From Sulfitobacter sp. SK012 (GTDB taxonomy: Bacteria; Pseudomonadota; Alphaproteobacteria; Rhodobacterales; Rhodobacteraceae), in assembly GCF_003352085.1 (NCBI RefSeq), contig NZ_CP025804.1, positions 2,914,001 to 2,978,000 on the forward strand: DNA of 64,000 nt, given 5' to 3'. The notes beneath the pieces were generated by a model, which was not told the origin of the DNA, made no database searches, and was given only the letters and a program-made list of their open reading frames with translations. Position numbers and translations under genes: made by a program. Within the stretch, counting starts at the first letter, position 1, and the number at the start of each line of letters is the position of its first letter. Positions 9,335 to 18,376 of the stretch are shown one piece after another.

Positions 9335-9970
9335 ATGACCGAGATCACGCCGGACCTGTTGCTGCATGGCTATAGCGTCGGCATTTTTCCGATGTCCGAA
9401 CACCGCGACGACCCAGAATTGTTCTGGGTCGACCCGCGAAAACGGGGTGTTTTACCGCTGGACGGTTTTCACATCTCGCGCTCGCTTGGCAAGGCAATGG
9501 CCCGCACGCCGTTTCAGATCACGGTCAATCGTGACTTTGATAGCGTCGTAGCAGGATGCGCAGATCGCGATGATACCTGGATAAATCAAGAAATTACAGC
9601 GCTTTACACGGCACTTCACGAACGTGGCAACGCCCACTCACTTGAAGTTTGGGATGGATCCGACCTGGTCGGCGGCGTTTATGGTGTCGTTTTAGGCGCG
9701 GCGTTTTTTGGCGAGAGCATGTTTTCGCGCCGTACGAACGCATCAAAAATAGCACTCGCTTGCCTTATGGATCGATTGCGGCGTGGGGGGTTTAGGCTTT
9801 TTGACACGCAGTTCTTGACGGATCATCTGGCGTCCTTGGGTGCGGTCGAAATTACCCGTGCCAACTATCATTCGCAACTCCGTGCAGCCATCGAACTTGA
9901 GGCGTCGTTTGTTGGACCTTCGGCGGCGTCAGCTCAAGACGTGATGCAGCGCATGACCCAGATATCATAG
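9335..9970 (+). CDS. aat: Leucyl/phenylalanyl-tRNA--protein transferase
   Basis: This 211-residue protein adds Leu or Phe from charged tRNA to proteins with N-terminal Arg or Lys, marking them for degradation by ClpAP. Family motifs seen are GIFPMSEH, FWVDPRKRGVLPLD, HSLEVWDG, FFGESMFSR and FDTQFLTDHLASLGA. It is the third gene of the accBC-aat operon. Its last 37 bases overlap the convergent DUF2155 gene. Confidence 0.96.
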   Translation: MTEITPDLLLHGYSVGIFPMSEHRDDPELFWVDPRKRGVLPLDGFHISRSLGKAMARTPFQITVNRDFDSVVAGCADRDDTWINQEITALYTALHERGNAHSLEVWDGSDLVGGVYGVVLGAAFFGESMFSRRTNASKIALACLMDRLRRGGFRLFDTQFLTDHLASLGAVEITRANYHSQLRAAIELEASFVGPSAASAQDVMQRMTQIS

Positions 9971-10287
9971 CGCGAATGTTCCAAGGCGCTCAGCGCTGGA
10001 GCCGAGGCAATCATCCAACCTGAAAACAGCGTTCCTGCGCGCCCAGTTTCGGAGATTTCCATTTCAGCATAGGCGTTGCCTGCAGGATTTCCAGCCGGAT
10101 AGCGGCAGTCATTCAGCGCGACTTGCAACCGACCAAGTTCAAATGCCTGGCCCCTGCCGACTTCGATTTCGGTGGTCAGCCCAGATGTTTTATCAAGCGC
10201 ACGCAACACAGCACCAGATCCAGACGTAACTTGCTGGGCCTGTACTGAGCTGGCAATTAAAACGCTAGATAACAAAAGTTTACGCAT
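9934..10287 (-). CDS. DUF2155 exported protein
   Basis: The 117-residue protein starts at the ATG at 10287, which has AAGGAG five bases upstream. The first 18 residues (MRKLLLSSVLIASSVQAQ) are a signal peptide, so it is periplasmic. The body matches DUF2155, with RALDKTSG near the N-terminus, FSGWMIASAPALSALEHSRYD near the C-terminus and two cysteines that may pair. In alphaproteobacteria it is commonly next to the NDUFA12 gene, as here. Function is unknown. Confidence 0.88.
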   Translation of the reverse strand: MRKLLLSSVLIASSVQAQQVTSGSGAVLRALDKTSGLTTEIEVGRGQAFELGRLQVALNDCRYPAGNPAGNAYAEMEISETGRAGTLFSGWMIASAPALSALEHSRYDIWVMRCITS

Positions 10288-10323
10288 CAGGGCTCCTTGG
10301 GCCACGCATGGCCCTGCCTTGGA

Positions 10324-10707
10324 TTATTCGGGGCTCCACGCCTCGTAATCCCCACGGTCGGCGGGTTTGGCGCGCCGCATCGATCCTGCGGGCGCATAAG
10401 CAAGCGGCGTCCCTGTCAGGTTTTCTTGATGCGGTTTTTCCCACGGCTTATGCGCCAGCGGTCGGTCGGTGGGCGGCTCGTTCCATGTGCGGTGCAGCCA
10501 GCCATGCCAATCAGGACTGATCCGGCTGGCTTCGGCTTCGCCGTTGAAAATCACCCAGCGCTTACTGTCATCGGCATTGCGATAAAAGATATTGCCTTGC
10601 GTGTCTTCTCCGACTTTTTCGCCCTTACGCCACGTGAAAAACTGGGTGTTGAGCGTTTGCCCATTCCACCACGTTACGCTGCGCAAAAGTGAAGTGACGA
10701 TACCCAT
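10324..10707 (-). CDS. NADH:ubiquinone oxidoreductase subunit NDUFA12 (B17.2 family)
   Basis: This 127-residue protein is an accessory subunit of respiratory complex I, conserved in alphaproteobacteria and mitochondria. The start at 10707 has a near-perfect GGAGG site. Family features are [24 protein letters not shown], the [22 protein letters not shown] core and a proline-rich tail. It lies 36 bases upstream of the DUF2155 gene and both probably share a transcript. The core nuo genes are not in this window. Confidence 0.93.
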   Translation of the reverse strand: MGIVTSLLRSVTWWNGQTLNTQFFTWRKGEKVGEDTQGNIFYRNADDSKRWVIFNGEAEASRISPDWHGWLHRTWNEPPTDRPLAHKPWEKPHQENLTGTPLAYAPAGSMRRAKPADRGDYEAWSPE

Positions 10708-10880
10708 AGGTGCCTCCGATTTCTCTTCTTCTGATATGGCGCAGTTTCTTCCCAAGGTCCAGCGGTCAGACGGCGCTGGCAGCGCGATTATGCGCGACGC
10801 AATATGGGAATTATCGCAAAAAATCCGCAATTTCGGCATTTTTGTCCGGTACAATTGGCTCGAACAACACCGGACCTGTT

Positions 10881-11243
10881 ATGAAAATCTTGTTATCTTT
10901 CGCACTCTACAGCACCATTTTGGGTGGTGCCCTGCTGTTTTGGCCACAAGGGACCGCGACCTCTACGGACAAAATCACCAAGGCGCGGATTGTGGCTGGT
11001 CAGGCGAAATTTGTCTCATCTGACCCCGCCGCAGTGCTCGATAGAGGTGGCGCACCTTCGAGCTCACCCTTTGTCGTCAACCTGATGGCTGAGCCGAAAC
11101 AAGCACCAGACCGGTTGTCACTTGGCAGACTGAAGAAGCGACAAGATGCCGAACGTCGGGGTTACGTCACCCAGCGAAACGGCTCCGCTTCTTTGCCCAA
11201 ACACAATGATGTTCGTCGGATGGACGCCCTAAGATTTAACTAG
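10881..11243 (+). CDS. Small protein with N-terminal membrane segment, unknown
   Basis: The 120-residue protein begins MKILLSFALYSTILGGALLF, a hydrophobic stretch that could be a signal peptide or an anchor. The rest is hydrophilic, basic and likely disordered, with no recognised domain. It is divergent from the NDUFA12 gene and overlaps the convergent Rid gene by 4 bases at its 3' end. Confidence 0.6.
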   Translation: MKILLSFALYSTILGGALLFWPQGTATSTDKITKARIVAGQAKFVSSDPAAVLDRGGAPSSSPFVVNLMAEPKQAPDRLSLGRLKKRQDAERRGYVTQRNGSASLPKHNDVRRMDALRFN

Positions 11244-11593
11244 GGCAAGAGCGCTGTGACTTCGATTTCGATCCGGTACTTCGGGTCGATCAGCCCCACT
11301 TCCATCATCGTGGCCGCAGGTGGATTTGTGCCAAATGTTTCTGACAAAAGCGGCCAGCAGGGTTCAAATTCTGTGCGATCTGGCAGCAAATAGGTCACTC
11401 GTACGACATCCGCCATGCAACATCCCGCCTCAAGTAAAGCAGCCTTGATGATGCGTAAGGCGTCGGCACATTGGGCAACGGCATCATCACCCTGACCGAC
11501 GGTGCCTGAGACGTGGACAAAACCGCCCGCCACGATCGCACGGCAATACCCGACCTTAGCTTCGAATTCGCCGCCTGAATGAATACGGTACAT
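11240..11593 (-). CDS. RidA/YjgF family protein
   Basis: The 117-residue length fits a single Rid domain. The family normally hydrolyses reactive enamines and imines made by PLP enzymes. The sequence has the Rid core with FVHVSGTVGQ, the MADVVRVTYLLPD helix region and a final RIEIEVTALLP, but the Arg of the archetypal deaminase motif (RxxVxV) appears only as RIEIEV, which still keeps the Arg. The gene is isolated between convergent and downstream genes. It is one of three Rid proteins in the window. Confidence 0.88.
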   Translation of the reverse strand: MYRIHSGGEFEAKVGYCRAIVAGGFVHVSGTVGQGDDAVAQCADALRIIKAALLEAGCCMADVVRVTYLLPDRTEFEPCWPLLSETFGTNPPAATMMEVGLIDPKYRIEIEVTALLP

Positions 11594-11639
11594 AATTTAC
11601 TCCTCTTTATCAAATACTTAAGAATAGTTCATAAATAAA

Positions 11640-11666
11640 AAAAGCGAGCACATCGGCTCGCTTTTT
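11640..11666 (-). terminator. Intrinsic terminator of clpX, likely bidirectional
   Basis: AAAAGCGAGC and GCTCGCTTTTT flank a 6-base loop (ACATCG). Runs of A on one side and T on the other let it work in both directions. It lies just after the clpX stop and upstream of the Rid gene. Confidence 0.85.
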
Positions 11667-11686
11667 CTCAACCTTGGTGGGTTAGA

Positions 11687-12952
11687 TTAACCTGCGGATG
11701 CAGGTTCTTTTTCGACTTCGGCGTGGATCATCAGCGGCTTTGCGTCAGACATAACAGCCTCTTCGTTCACGACGACCTCGGTAACGGTGTCCAGACCCGG
11801 CAGTTCGAACATGGTGTCGAGCAAGATATCCTCGAGGATCGAGCGCAGGCCACGTGCACCTGTCTTACGCTCAATCGCGCGTTTTGCGATTGCAGACAGT
11901 GCATCATCGGTAAAGTTCAGTTGCGTATCTTCGATCTCGAACAGACGCTGGTATTGCTTGACCAATGCGTTCTTTGGCTGGGTCAAAATCGTGATCAACG
12001 CATCTTCATCTAGATCTTCAAGCGTCGCCAGAACCGGCAGACGGCCCACAAATTCCGGGATCAGACCGAACTTAAGCAAATCCTCTGGTTCCAGATCGGT
12101 GAATATTTCGCCGATGCCACGGTCGTCTTGGCGGCGAACGTCCGCGCCAAAGCCCATCGCAGAACCTTTGCCCCGCGCAGCGATGATCCGGTCAAGACCC
12201 GCAAAGGCCCCGCCACAGATGAACAGGATGTTCGTGGTATCCACTTGCAGGAATTCTTGCTGCGGATGCTTGCGCCCGCCCTGCGGAGGAACCGAAGCCA
12301 CGGTGCCTTCCATAAGTTTCAAAAGCGCTTGCTGCACGCCCTCACCCGACACATCGCGCGTGATCGATGGGTTCTCAGATTTGCGCGTAATCTTATCAAC
12401 TTCATCGATATAAACGATGCCGCGTTGTGCGCGCTCAACATTATATTCCGACGATTGCAGCAGCTTGAGAATGATGTTCTCCACATCTTCGCCAACATAG
12501 CCCGCTTCGGTCAGCGTGGTTGCGTCGGCCATGGTGAAGGGCACATCAAGAATGCGTGCGAGCGTCTGCGCTAAGAGCGTTTTACCGCACCCAGTTGGGC
12601 CAATCAGCAAGATGTTGGATTTCGCCAGCTCGATATCGCCGCCGCTTTGCGCATGGTTAAGACGCTTGTAGTGGTTATGCACCGCTACGGACAACACCCG
12701 CTTGGCCATTGCTTGGCCAATCACGTAGTCGTCCAAAACATCACAGATGTCTTTGGGTGTCGGCACGCCATCGGTTGTCTTCAGGCCAGAAGCTTTTGTT
12801 TCTTCACGGATAATATCCATGCAGAGCTCGACGCATTCATCACAGATAAAAACGGTCGGACCTGCGATCAGCTTGCGCACCTCGTGTTGGCTCTTGCCGC
12901 AAAAGCTGCAGTAGAGTGTGTTTTTGCTGTCGCTGCTGGAACTGTTCGCCAT
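11687..12952 (-). CDS. clpX: ATP-dependent Clp protease ATP-binding subunit ClpX
   Basis: The 421-residue AAA+ unfoldase feeds substrates to ClpP. The N-terminal zinc domain has [11 protein letters not shown] and CDECVELC; Walker A is [12 protein letters not shown]; Walker B is VYIDEVDKI; the IGF loop for ClpP docking and the pore loop GYVGED are expected, and GYVGED is visible. The start at 12952 gives the standard [11 protein letters not shown]-terminus; the frame is open upstream to 13159 but that reading is not ClpX-like. clpP is upstream on the same strand. Confidence 0.97.
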   Translation of the reverse strand: MANSSSSDSKNTLYCSFCGKSQHEVRKLIAGPTVFICDECVELCMDIIREETKASGLKTTDGVPTPKDICDVLDDYVIGQAMAKRVLSVAVHNHYKRLNHAQSGGDIELAKSNILLIGPTGCGKTLLAQTLARILDVPFTMADATTLTEAGYVGEDVENIILKLLQSSEYNVERAQRGIVYIDEVDKITRKSENPSITRDVSGEGVQQALLKLMEGTVASVPPQGGRKHPQQEFLQVDTTNILFICGGAFAGLDRIIAARGKGSAMGFGADVRRQDDRGIGEIFTDLEPEDLLKFGLIPEFVGRLPVLATLEDLDEDALITILTQPKNALVKQYQRLFEIEDTQLNFTDDALSAIAKRAIERKTGARGLRSILEDILLDTMFELPGLDTVTEVVVNEEAVMSDAKPLMIHAEVEKEPASAG

Positions 12953-13073
12953 GTTAACCCTTTCAGGCCAAATATCGGGAGCCCGCTTTGGGCATAATGT
13001 GTATTTGAGGCCAAACTTAGGCCAGCCTCCCCGGGGGTACAATCGCAAAATCCCGGAGAGGTGGGAATGGGCG

Positions 13074-13727
13074 TTACTTGCCCTTTTTTCCCTTAGGCTT
13101 TTCTGGTTCTTCGTCCTTGCCACGGTTGGCAACGATGTCGTCGATGTGACCCCACTCAAGCGCTTGCTCCGGTGTCATCCACTTGTCGCGATCCAGGGCT
13201 TGCTGAACGGTTTCGTAATCTTGTCCGGTGTGCTTCATGTACAGGCGGTACATCCGCTCACGCGTGGCCTCAATGCTTTGGGCGCTGATCAGGATATCGG
13301 CCGCTGTGCCGCGAGCACCACCAGAAGGCTGATGAACGAGGAATTCTGAGTTGGGCAGTGCATAGCGCATGCCCTTTTCGCCGCCAATCGCAATCACCGA
13401 ACCCATGGACGCCGCAAGCCCGCAAACAAGCGTGGATACTTTGGGGCGGATGTACTGCATGGTGTCGTAAATGCTCATCCCTGCTACCACACTGCCGCCG
13501 GGGCTGTTGATATACATGGATATTTCTTTGGACGGGTTTTCCGCCTCAAGGTGCAGCAACTGCGCCACGATCAGGTGCGACATGCCATCATGCACAGGCC
13601 CGTTCACAAAGATAATCCGCTCCTTCAGGAGGCGCGAAAAAATGTCGTAGGCACGTTCGCCACGGCTTGTTTGTTCGACCACCATCGGGACGAGATTGTT
13701 CTGAAAAGTCTCAATAGGATCGTTCAT
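13074..13727 (-). CDS. clpP: ATP-dependent Clp protease proteolytic subunit ClpP
   Basis: This 217-residue serine protease forms the barrel that degrades proteins delivered by ClpX. The catalytic residues are Ser107 (GLAASMGSV), His132 (FLVHQPSGG) and Asp181 (DRDKWMTP). The start [20 protein letters not shown] is typical; an upstream in-frame extension to 13811 is unlikely. The C-terminus is lysine-rich and charged. It lies 121 bases upstream of clpX, the usual order. Confidence 0.97.
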   Translation of the reverse strand: MNDPIETFQNNLVPMVVEQTSRGERAYDIFSRLLKERIIFVNGPVHDGMSHLIVAQLLHLEAENPSKEISMYINSPGGSVVAGMSIYDTMQYIRPKVSTLVCGLAASMGSVIAIGGEKGMRYALPNSEFLVHQPSGGARGTAADILISAQSIEATRERMYRLYMKHTGQDYETVQQALDRDKWMTPEQALEWGHIDDIVANRGKDEEPEKPKGKKGK

Positions 13728-13987
13728 ACAGCGTGCCTTTGCCTGTTGGTCGCGGGACCATACCCGCAAAACCGTTATCCAGAGATTAGTCGCGCCACAA
13801 TGGGGGTACAAGGGGGGCTGATCGCTTGATCCTGCGGCAGGGCGTCTTACCTTCGTAAGATGAAAGAAACATTAACGATGTTCGCTCCCCCGGCAGGCCG
13901 CTGCCACACAGGCCTGCTTGGCATTTGGACCCATGCGGTCACTTTTGGATTTGCAAAAATAAACTCAATCTGATTGCGGTGATAAAA
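13728..13987. promoter_or_regulatory. Divergent intergenic region of clpP and phoX
   Basis: The 345-base space between the clpP and phoX starts must hold both promoters. Apart from the Pho-box-like repeats at its phoX end, no operator or RNA gene was recognised. A small hairpin-like CTTACCTTCGTAAG lies near 13,848. Confidence 0.45.
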
Positions 13988-14016
13988 CCTTCATACAGCG
14001 GTCACTAAATTGTTAC
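13988..14016 (+). promoter_or_regulatory. Candidate Pho box upstream of phoX
   Basis: Three 7-base units with 4-base spacers occur in an 11-base rhythm: CCTTCAT (13988-13994), CGGTCAC (13999-14005) and TTGTTAC (14010-14016). The PhoB consensus half-site is CTGTCAT/C, and the units match 5, 6 and 5 of 7 positions. The location 57 bases before the phosphatase start supports PhoB control under phosphate limitation, which is inferred. Confidence 0.55.
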
Positions 14017-14072
14017 GCACCAGGGTCACTAGGGACCTCGAGATCACGCCACTCCTAGAAGGGAAGCAGCAC

Positions 14073-16100
14073 ATGAACCGCCGCGACATCACAAACGATA
14101 CCTCCATTGGCAACCGTGCCGAAGCGTTTGAAGCATTCGACGACATCCCCACCAACCCCAATCTGACCCGCACCATCGGCGATGTGGTGAATGCGCGCTA
14201 TTCACGCCGAGATATGATGCGCGGCGCTTTGGGCGTCACCGCATCGACGGCCCTTTTTGGGACCTCCGCAATGATTGCACCGCATCAAGTAGCGGCGGCC
14301 ACCCCTTCAAACTTCAAATTCACCGAGCTGGCCTGGGGCAACGACAGAACACACCACGTCGCCGAAGGTTACGATGCCGAAATCTTGCTGCGTTGGGGCG
14401 ATCCAATCACAGCCGATGCGCCCGAGTTCGACGTGATGAACCAGACCGTCGCGGCGCAACTCAAGCAGTTCGGCTACAACAATGATTACGTGGGCTTTGT
14501 GCCGCTGAACGACGCAGGCACGCGCGGGTTGCTGTGCGTTAACCACGAATACACCAATGAAGAAGTAATGTTCCCCGGTTTGGGCCGTCAAGACACTGCC
14601 GGTTTTGGTGGCATGACGCCTGAGCTGATTGACATTGAGATGGCCGCGCATGGCGGGTCTGTTGTGGAAATCGCCCAGGATGATGATGGCACATGGCGAG
14701 TTGTGCGTGACAGTGCAATGAACCGCCGGATCACGCCGCTGACCACACAGATGACGCTAGATGGCCCAGCAGCAGGGCACCCGCGCCTCAAGACCCATGA
14801 TGACAACACGGGCCTTAAGGTAATAGGAACGCTCAACAATTGCGCCGGAGGATTGACGCCCTGGGGTACGTGGTTGATGGCCGAAGAGAATTTTCACGGA
14901 TATTTCTGGACCGATAATCTGGATGCTGAAGGTGCACCGCTTATCGACGAAACCCACGCTGAGGCGACCTCTTGGAAGCGCTACGGCGTGCCGGGGAATT
15001 GGTATGCATGGGGCAAGCATCACGACCGTTTTAACCTCGATAAAGAACCAAACATGTCCAACAAATTCGGCTGGGTCGTCGAAGTTGACCCAATGGACCC
15101 CAGTTCCACCCCGATTAAACACACGGCCCTTGGCCGCTTTCGCCATGAAGGCGCTGAGACCACGGTATCAAGCGACGGAAAACTGGTGATCTACATGGGC
15201 GACGACAACCGCTTTGACTACCAGTATAAATACGTCTCGGGCGGCACTGTGTCGGACGACCGCGCGGACAATTCTGCGCTGCTCAGCGATGGCACGTTAT
15301 ATGTCGCGCGCTTTGACGCAGATGGTACAATCGCGTGGTTGCCGCTTGTGCATGGGACTGGGCCACTAACGGCCACGAATGGCTTTAACGATCAGGGCGA
15401 TGTGATGATCGACACGCGCCTTGCTGCGGACCTGTTGGGTGCCACCCCGATGGACCGCCCCGAAGACGCACAACCGCGCGGCGATGGCACGGCGTATGTG
15501 ATGCTCACCAATAATTCCAGGCGCACGCCTGAAGATGTGAATGCTGCCAACCCGCGCGCCGAGAGTTCTTTTGGTCACATCATCGAGATCAAGGAAGACG
15601 GCGGCAATCACGCCGCGACCTTTGGTACATGGTCAATCTTGGTGAAATGCGGTGATCCATCAATTGCTGAGGTCGGGGCGCAGTGGAACCCTGAGACTTC
15701 TGAGAATGGCTGGTTCGGATCACCTGACAATTGCGCCATTGACGCAGATGGGCGGCTTTGGGTTGCCACAGATCAGGGCAAAAAGTGGGGCAAAACGGGC
15801 AAGTCTGACGGGCTATATGCGATAGAAACCCAAGGCGAGGCGCGCGGCACCTCAAAGCTCTTTTTCCGCTGCCCTGTGGGGGGCGAAATGTGCGGGCCAT
15901 ATTTCACACCCGACATGGAAACGCTATTTGTCGCAGTCCAGCACCCTGGCACTGATGGGACCACGGCGCTGACCGGTTTTGAGCGTCACAGCACGTTTGA
16001 AGATCCCGCCACCCGCTGGCCTGATTTCGATCCCAACATGCCGCCGCGCCCCTCTGTTGTTGTGATCACCAAACAAGGCGGCGGCAAGATTGCGGTTTAG
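14073..16100 (+). CDS. phoX: PhoX-family alkaline phosphatase, Tat-exported
   Basis: The 675-residue protein matches the PhoX/DUF839 family, which releases phosphate from organic esters outside the cytoplasm using iron and calcium. The twin-arginine motif SRRDMMRGALG is near residues 45-55 and is followed by a hydrophobic stretch, so export is by Tat. Family motifs include LLCVNHEYTNEE, NNCAGGLTPWGTWLMAEENF, GRFRHEGA and SPDNCAIDADGRLWVATDQG. The start at 14073 has GAAGGGAAG upstream. A Pho-box-like site precedes it. Its stop overlaps the convergent znuA pseudogene. Confidence 0.95.
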   Translation: MNRRDITNDTSIGNRAEAFEAFDDIPTNPNLTRTIGDVVNARYSRRDMMRGALGVTASTALFGTSAMIAPHQVAAATPSNFKFTELAWGNDRTHHVAEGYDAEILLRWGDPITADAPEFDVMNQTVAAQLKQFGYNNDYVGFVPLNDAGTRGLLCVNHEYTNEEVMFPGLGRQDTAGFGGMTPELIDIEMAAHGGSVVEIAQDDDGTWRVVRDSAMNRRITPLTTQMTLDGPAAGHPRLKTHDDNTGLKVIGTLNNCAGGLTPWGTWLMAEENFHGYFWTDNLDAEGAPLIDETHAEATSWKRYGVPGNWYAWGKHHDRFNLDKEPNMSNKFGWVVEVDPMDPSSTPIKHTALGRFRHEGAETTVSSDGKLVIYMGDDNRFDYQYKYVSGGTVSDDRADNSALLSDGTLYVARFDADGTIAWLPLVHGTGPLTATNGFNDQGDVMIDTRLAADLLGATPMDRPEDAQPRGDGTAYVMLTNNSRRTPEDVNAANPRAESSFGHIIEIKEDGGNHAATFGTWSILVKCGDPSIAEVGAQWNPETSENGWFGSPDNCAIDADGRLWVATDQGKKWGKTGKSDGLYAIETQGEARGTSKLFFRCPVGGEMCGPYFTPDMETLFVAVQHPGTDGTTALTGFERHSTFEDPATRWPDFDPNMPPRPSVVVITKQGGGKIAV

Positions 16101-17073
16101 GGTTTTGCCAAACATCCAACGATAGCATCCGCCATACCCTGCACCAGTGCGGGGTATGGCGCGGTCATGGGCAGATCCGGATCGCCCATGGGGTTGAGCG
16201 TCACGACCTCGACCCCCTCGCCTGCCATCAGCGCTTCAATCAGTGCCGCATTATGCGCTGGTTCCGCAAAGGCGCATTTTACCGGGTTTGCCGCTAATTG
16301 ATCGCGCAGTTTGGCCAACCGTGCCGGGCCCGGCTGTGCGCCGTCGCCTAAAAATACGGCTCCCGAGGCGCTGACGTGATAGCGTGCCTCGAAATATTGG
16401 AACGCGTCATGCAGTACTAAAAATGGAATATCCTTCAGAGCGTGAAGCCTATCCTCGAGGTCTGTGGAAAGCGCGGCAAGCTCTTGTGAAAATGACAAGA
16501 AATTGGCGCGGTACGCACCGGCATTGGCCGGATCTAGCGCGACCATTGCGTCCGATATATTTGCGGCGATGACAACGCCATTGGCCGGATCGAGTCAAAT
16601 ATGTGGATCAACATTGGCATGCTCTTCATCGTGGTCCGCATCATGATCCTCGTTGTGGTTCTCGTCATGATCTTCGTTGTGGTCCTCGTTATGATCCGCA
16701 TCTTGGCCATGATCGTGTCCCCCACCCTCAAAACCGTCCCCATCCCGCATAGGCAGAAGGTTGAGAGGCCCATCTATCTGCGCAATATGCTCTGCCTTGC
16801 CCGCCAATGCATCCAACGGCCCTTCGAGCCAGCGCGTCAGCTCCGGACTAACCCAGATCACAAGCTGGGCCTGCGACAAAGCCTGCGCCTCAAATGGGCG
16901 CATCGCATAATCATGCGGAGAGGTCCCGTTCGGGATCAAGACCTGCGGCACACCTACCCCTTCCATCACCCGCGCTGCTATCGCCCCGACGGGTGCGATA
17001 TCAGTCATCACACGAGGCGCGTCTGCCCAAGCGGGCGAAGTCGTAAGGCAGAGTGCAAAAAAACGTGGCGCAT
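16097..17073 (-). pseudogene. znuA: Broken zinc ABC transporter substrate-binding protein gene
   Basis: Two separated pieces in one frame match ZnuA: one with DIAPVGAIAARVMEGVGVP and a His/Asp-rich zinc loop, and one with FLVLHDAFQYFEARYHV. Between them the conserved Trp of DPHIWLDP is replaced by TGA (16595-16597), a one-base change. Upstream, the only start that gives a signal peptide (ATG at 17073) is out of frame; adding one T to the seven-T run at 17057-17063 would restore a continuous signal peptide ending TSPAWADAP. No in-frame start remains before a GTG at 17011, which would lack the signal peptide. The product would have bound periplasmic zinc for ZnuBC. Confidence 0.9.
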
Positions 17074-17116
17074 GCCAGATATCTTATATTGGTAAGCAGA
17101 GCAGGCTTGCTAACTT

Positions 17117-17138
17117 ATATGTTATAATATATCAATAC
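17117..17138. promoter_or_regulatory. Candidate Zur operator between znuA and zur
   Basis: ATGTTATAATATATCAAT lies in the divergent promoter. It resembles the alphaproteobacterial Zur box, a palindrome built on ATGTTAT and ATAACAT halves; the left half is exact and the right half degraded. Its position, about 25 bases before the zur start, suits repression by zinc-loaded Zur. The assignment rests on similarity only. Confidence 0.55.
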
Positions 17139-17163
17139 TGAATATCTTCTGCAAGGAACATCC

Positions 17164-17649
17164 ATGCCCACCTCCATCGGGTTTGAATCCCACGATCACA
17201 GCATTTGTGTGCGCGGTTCGCTTGAAAAAGCGCAGGCACATTGTGGTGCAACCGGCCTGCGCCTGACGCCTGTGCGACGCCGTAGCCTTGAGATTTTGCT
17301 TGCTGAGCATCGCGCTATGGGTGCCTACGATCTTCTGCGCCAACTTGCCGCAGAAGGGCTGGGTAGCCAACCGCCCGTTGCCTACCGCGCGCTGGAGTTT
17401 ATGGTTGGTGCCGGCTTCGCCCATAAGATTGAAGCGCTGAATGCCTACATCGCTTGTGCCCATATAGGGGAGGACCATGCGCCTGCTTTTCTGATCTGCC
17501 GCAGTTGCCAGTCGGTGGCCGAAACTGATACGACCTCCGACCAAGGACGCCTTGGTGACGCCGCGCGCGCCACGGGTTTCCGCATCGAACGGACAGTGGT
17601 CGAAGCCGAAGGGCTCTGCCCCGCGTGCCAAGACGAGGACGCAGAATGA
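17164..17649 (+). CDS. zur: Zinc-responsive Fur-family repressor
   Basis: The 161-residue protein has the Fur fold: a winged helix (GLRLTPVRRRSLEILLAEHRAMGAYDLL) and a C-terminal dimer and metal domain with HIGEDHAPAFLICRSCQSV and a final CPAC pair for structural zinc. The context with znu genes identifies it as Zur rather than Fur. It reads divergently from znuA and overlaps znuC by ATGA. No lesion is visible, so the repressor outlives part of its regulon. Confidence 0.9.
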   Translation: MPTSIGFESHDHSICVRGSLEKAQAHCGATGLRLTPVRRRSLEILLAEHRAMGAYDLLRQLAAEGLGSQPPVAYRALEFMVGAGFAHKIEALNAYIACAHIGEDHAPAFLICRSCQSVAETDTTSDQGRLGDAARATGFRIERTVVEAEGLCPACQDEDAE

Positions 17650-18376
17650 GACTTATCACGACAACAGATCTTGGCCTCTCTTATGGCGCACGCATTGTGC
17701 TGGAGGGTGTCAACATCGGCATCGACCGCGGAGAGATCGTGACGATCGTGGGGCCTAACGGCTCTGGCAAATCGTCGCTGCTGCGCGCTTTGATCGGTGC
17801 CTTGCCACCGCGGCGTGGCAAAGTCACCCGCGCTCCCGGTTTGCGCATTGGCTTTGTCCCCCAAAAACTGCAGATCGATGCATCTTTGCCCCTTACTGTC
17901 TCTCGGTTTCTCAACCTTCCGCACAAGACCACACCCACCGCAATTGAGGCCGCCCTTGCCGATGCTGGTGTCTCGGATCTGGGCACGCGGCAAATGGCGC
18001 AGCTGTCTGGTGGGCAATTTCAACGCGTGCTGCTGGCGCGCGCGCTTTTGAGCACGCCAGATATCCTGATCCAAGATGAAGCCACGCAGGACCTCGACTA
18101 ACCAGGGGCCGCAAGTTTTTTTCCGCCAGATCGAAGCCGTCCGCCAAGCGCGTGGCTGTGCCGTGTTGATGGTCAGCCATGATTGCATGTTGTGATGGCC
18201 GCCAGTGACCGAGTGGTGTGCTTTAACGGCCACGTGTGTTGCGAAGGGACGCCGGATGTCGTGGCCGACGCCCCCGAATACCGCGCGCTCTTTGGCACTG
18301 GGACGCAAGTGCTTTGGCGCTGTACCGCCATGACCACGATCATCATGGTCACGACCACGATCACGGAGCCCACTAA
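17646..18376 (+). pseudogene. znuC: Broken zinc ABC transporter ATPase gene
   Basis: The first 152 residues are a good ZnuC with Walker A GPNGSGKSS, signature LSGGQFQR and Walker B ILIQDEATQDLD. A TAA then replaces the expected Gln codon (18099-18101). After it, coding continues as ZnuC sequence but with an extra T in a T-run (18116-18122), a missing T near 18183 (SHDLHVVMAA needs it) and a further shift near 18313. The final frame encodes the usual His/Asp tail ([15 protein letters not shown]) and stops at 18376, touching the znuB start. Four lesions make a functional product very unlikely. Confidence 0.9.

Noticed and set aside
12128..13349. Plus-strand frames opposite clpX and clpP
   Set aside because: Shadow frames of two highly conserved genes with all catalytic motifs on the minus strand.
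17057..17063. Phase-variable switching of znuA at the T-run
   Set aside because: Length change at the run could restore the signal peptide, but the additional TGA at the conserved Trp would still block the protein.
16601..17095. Plus-strand 164-codon frame with a hydrophobic repeat (VVVLVMI) opposite znuA
   Set aside because: It is the complement of the His/Asp codon repeats of the ZnuA metal loop, not a membrane protein.
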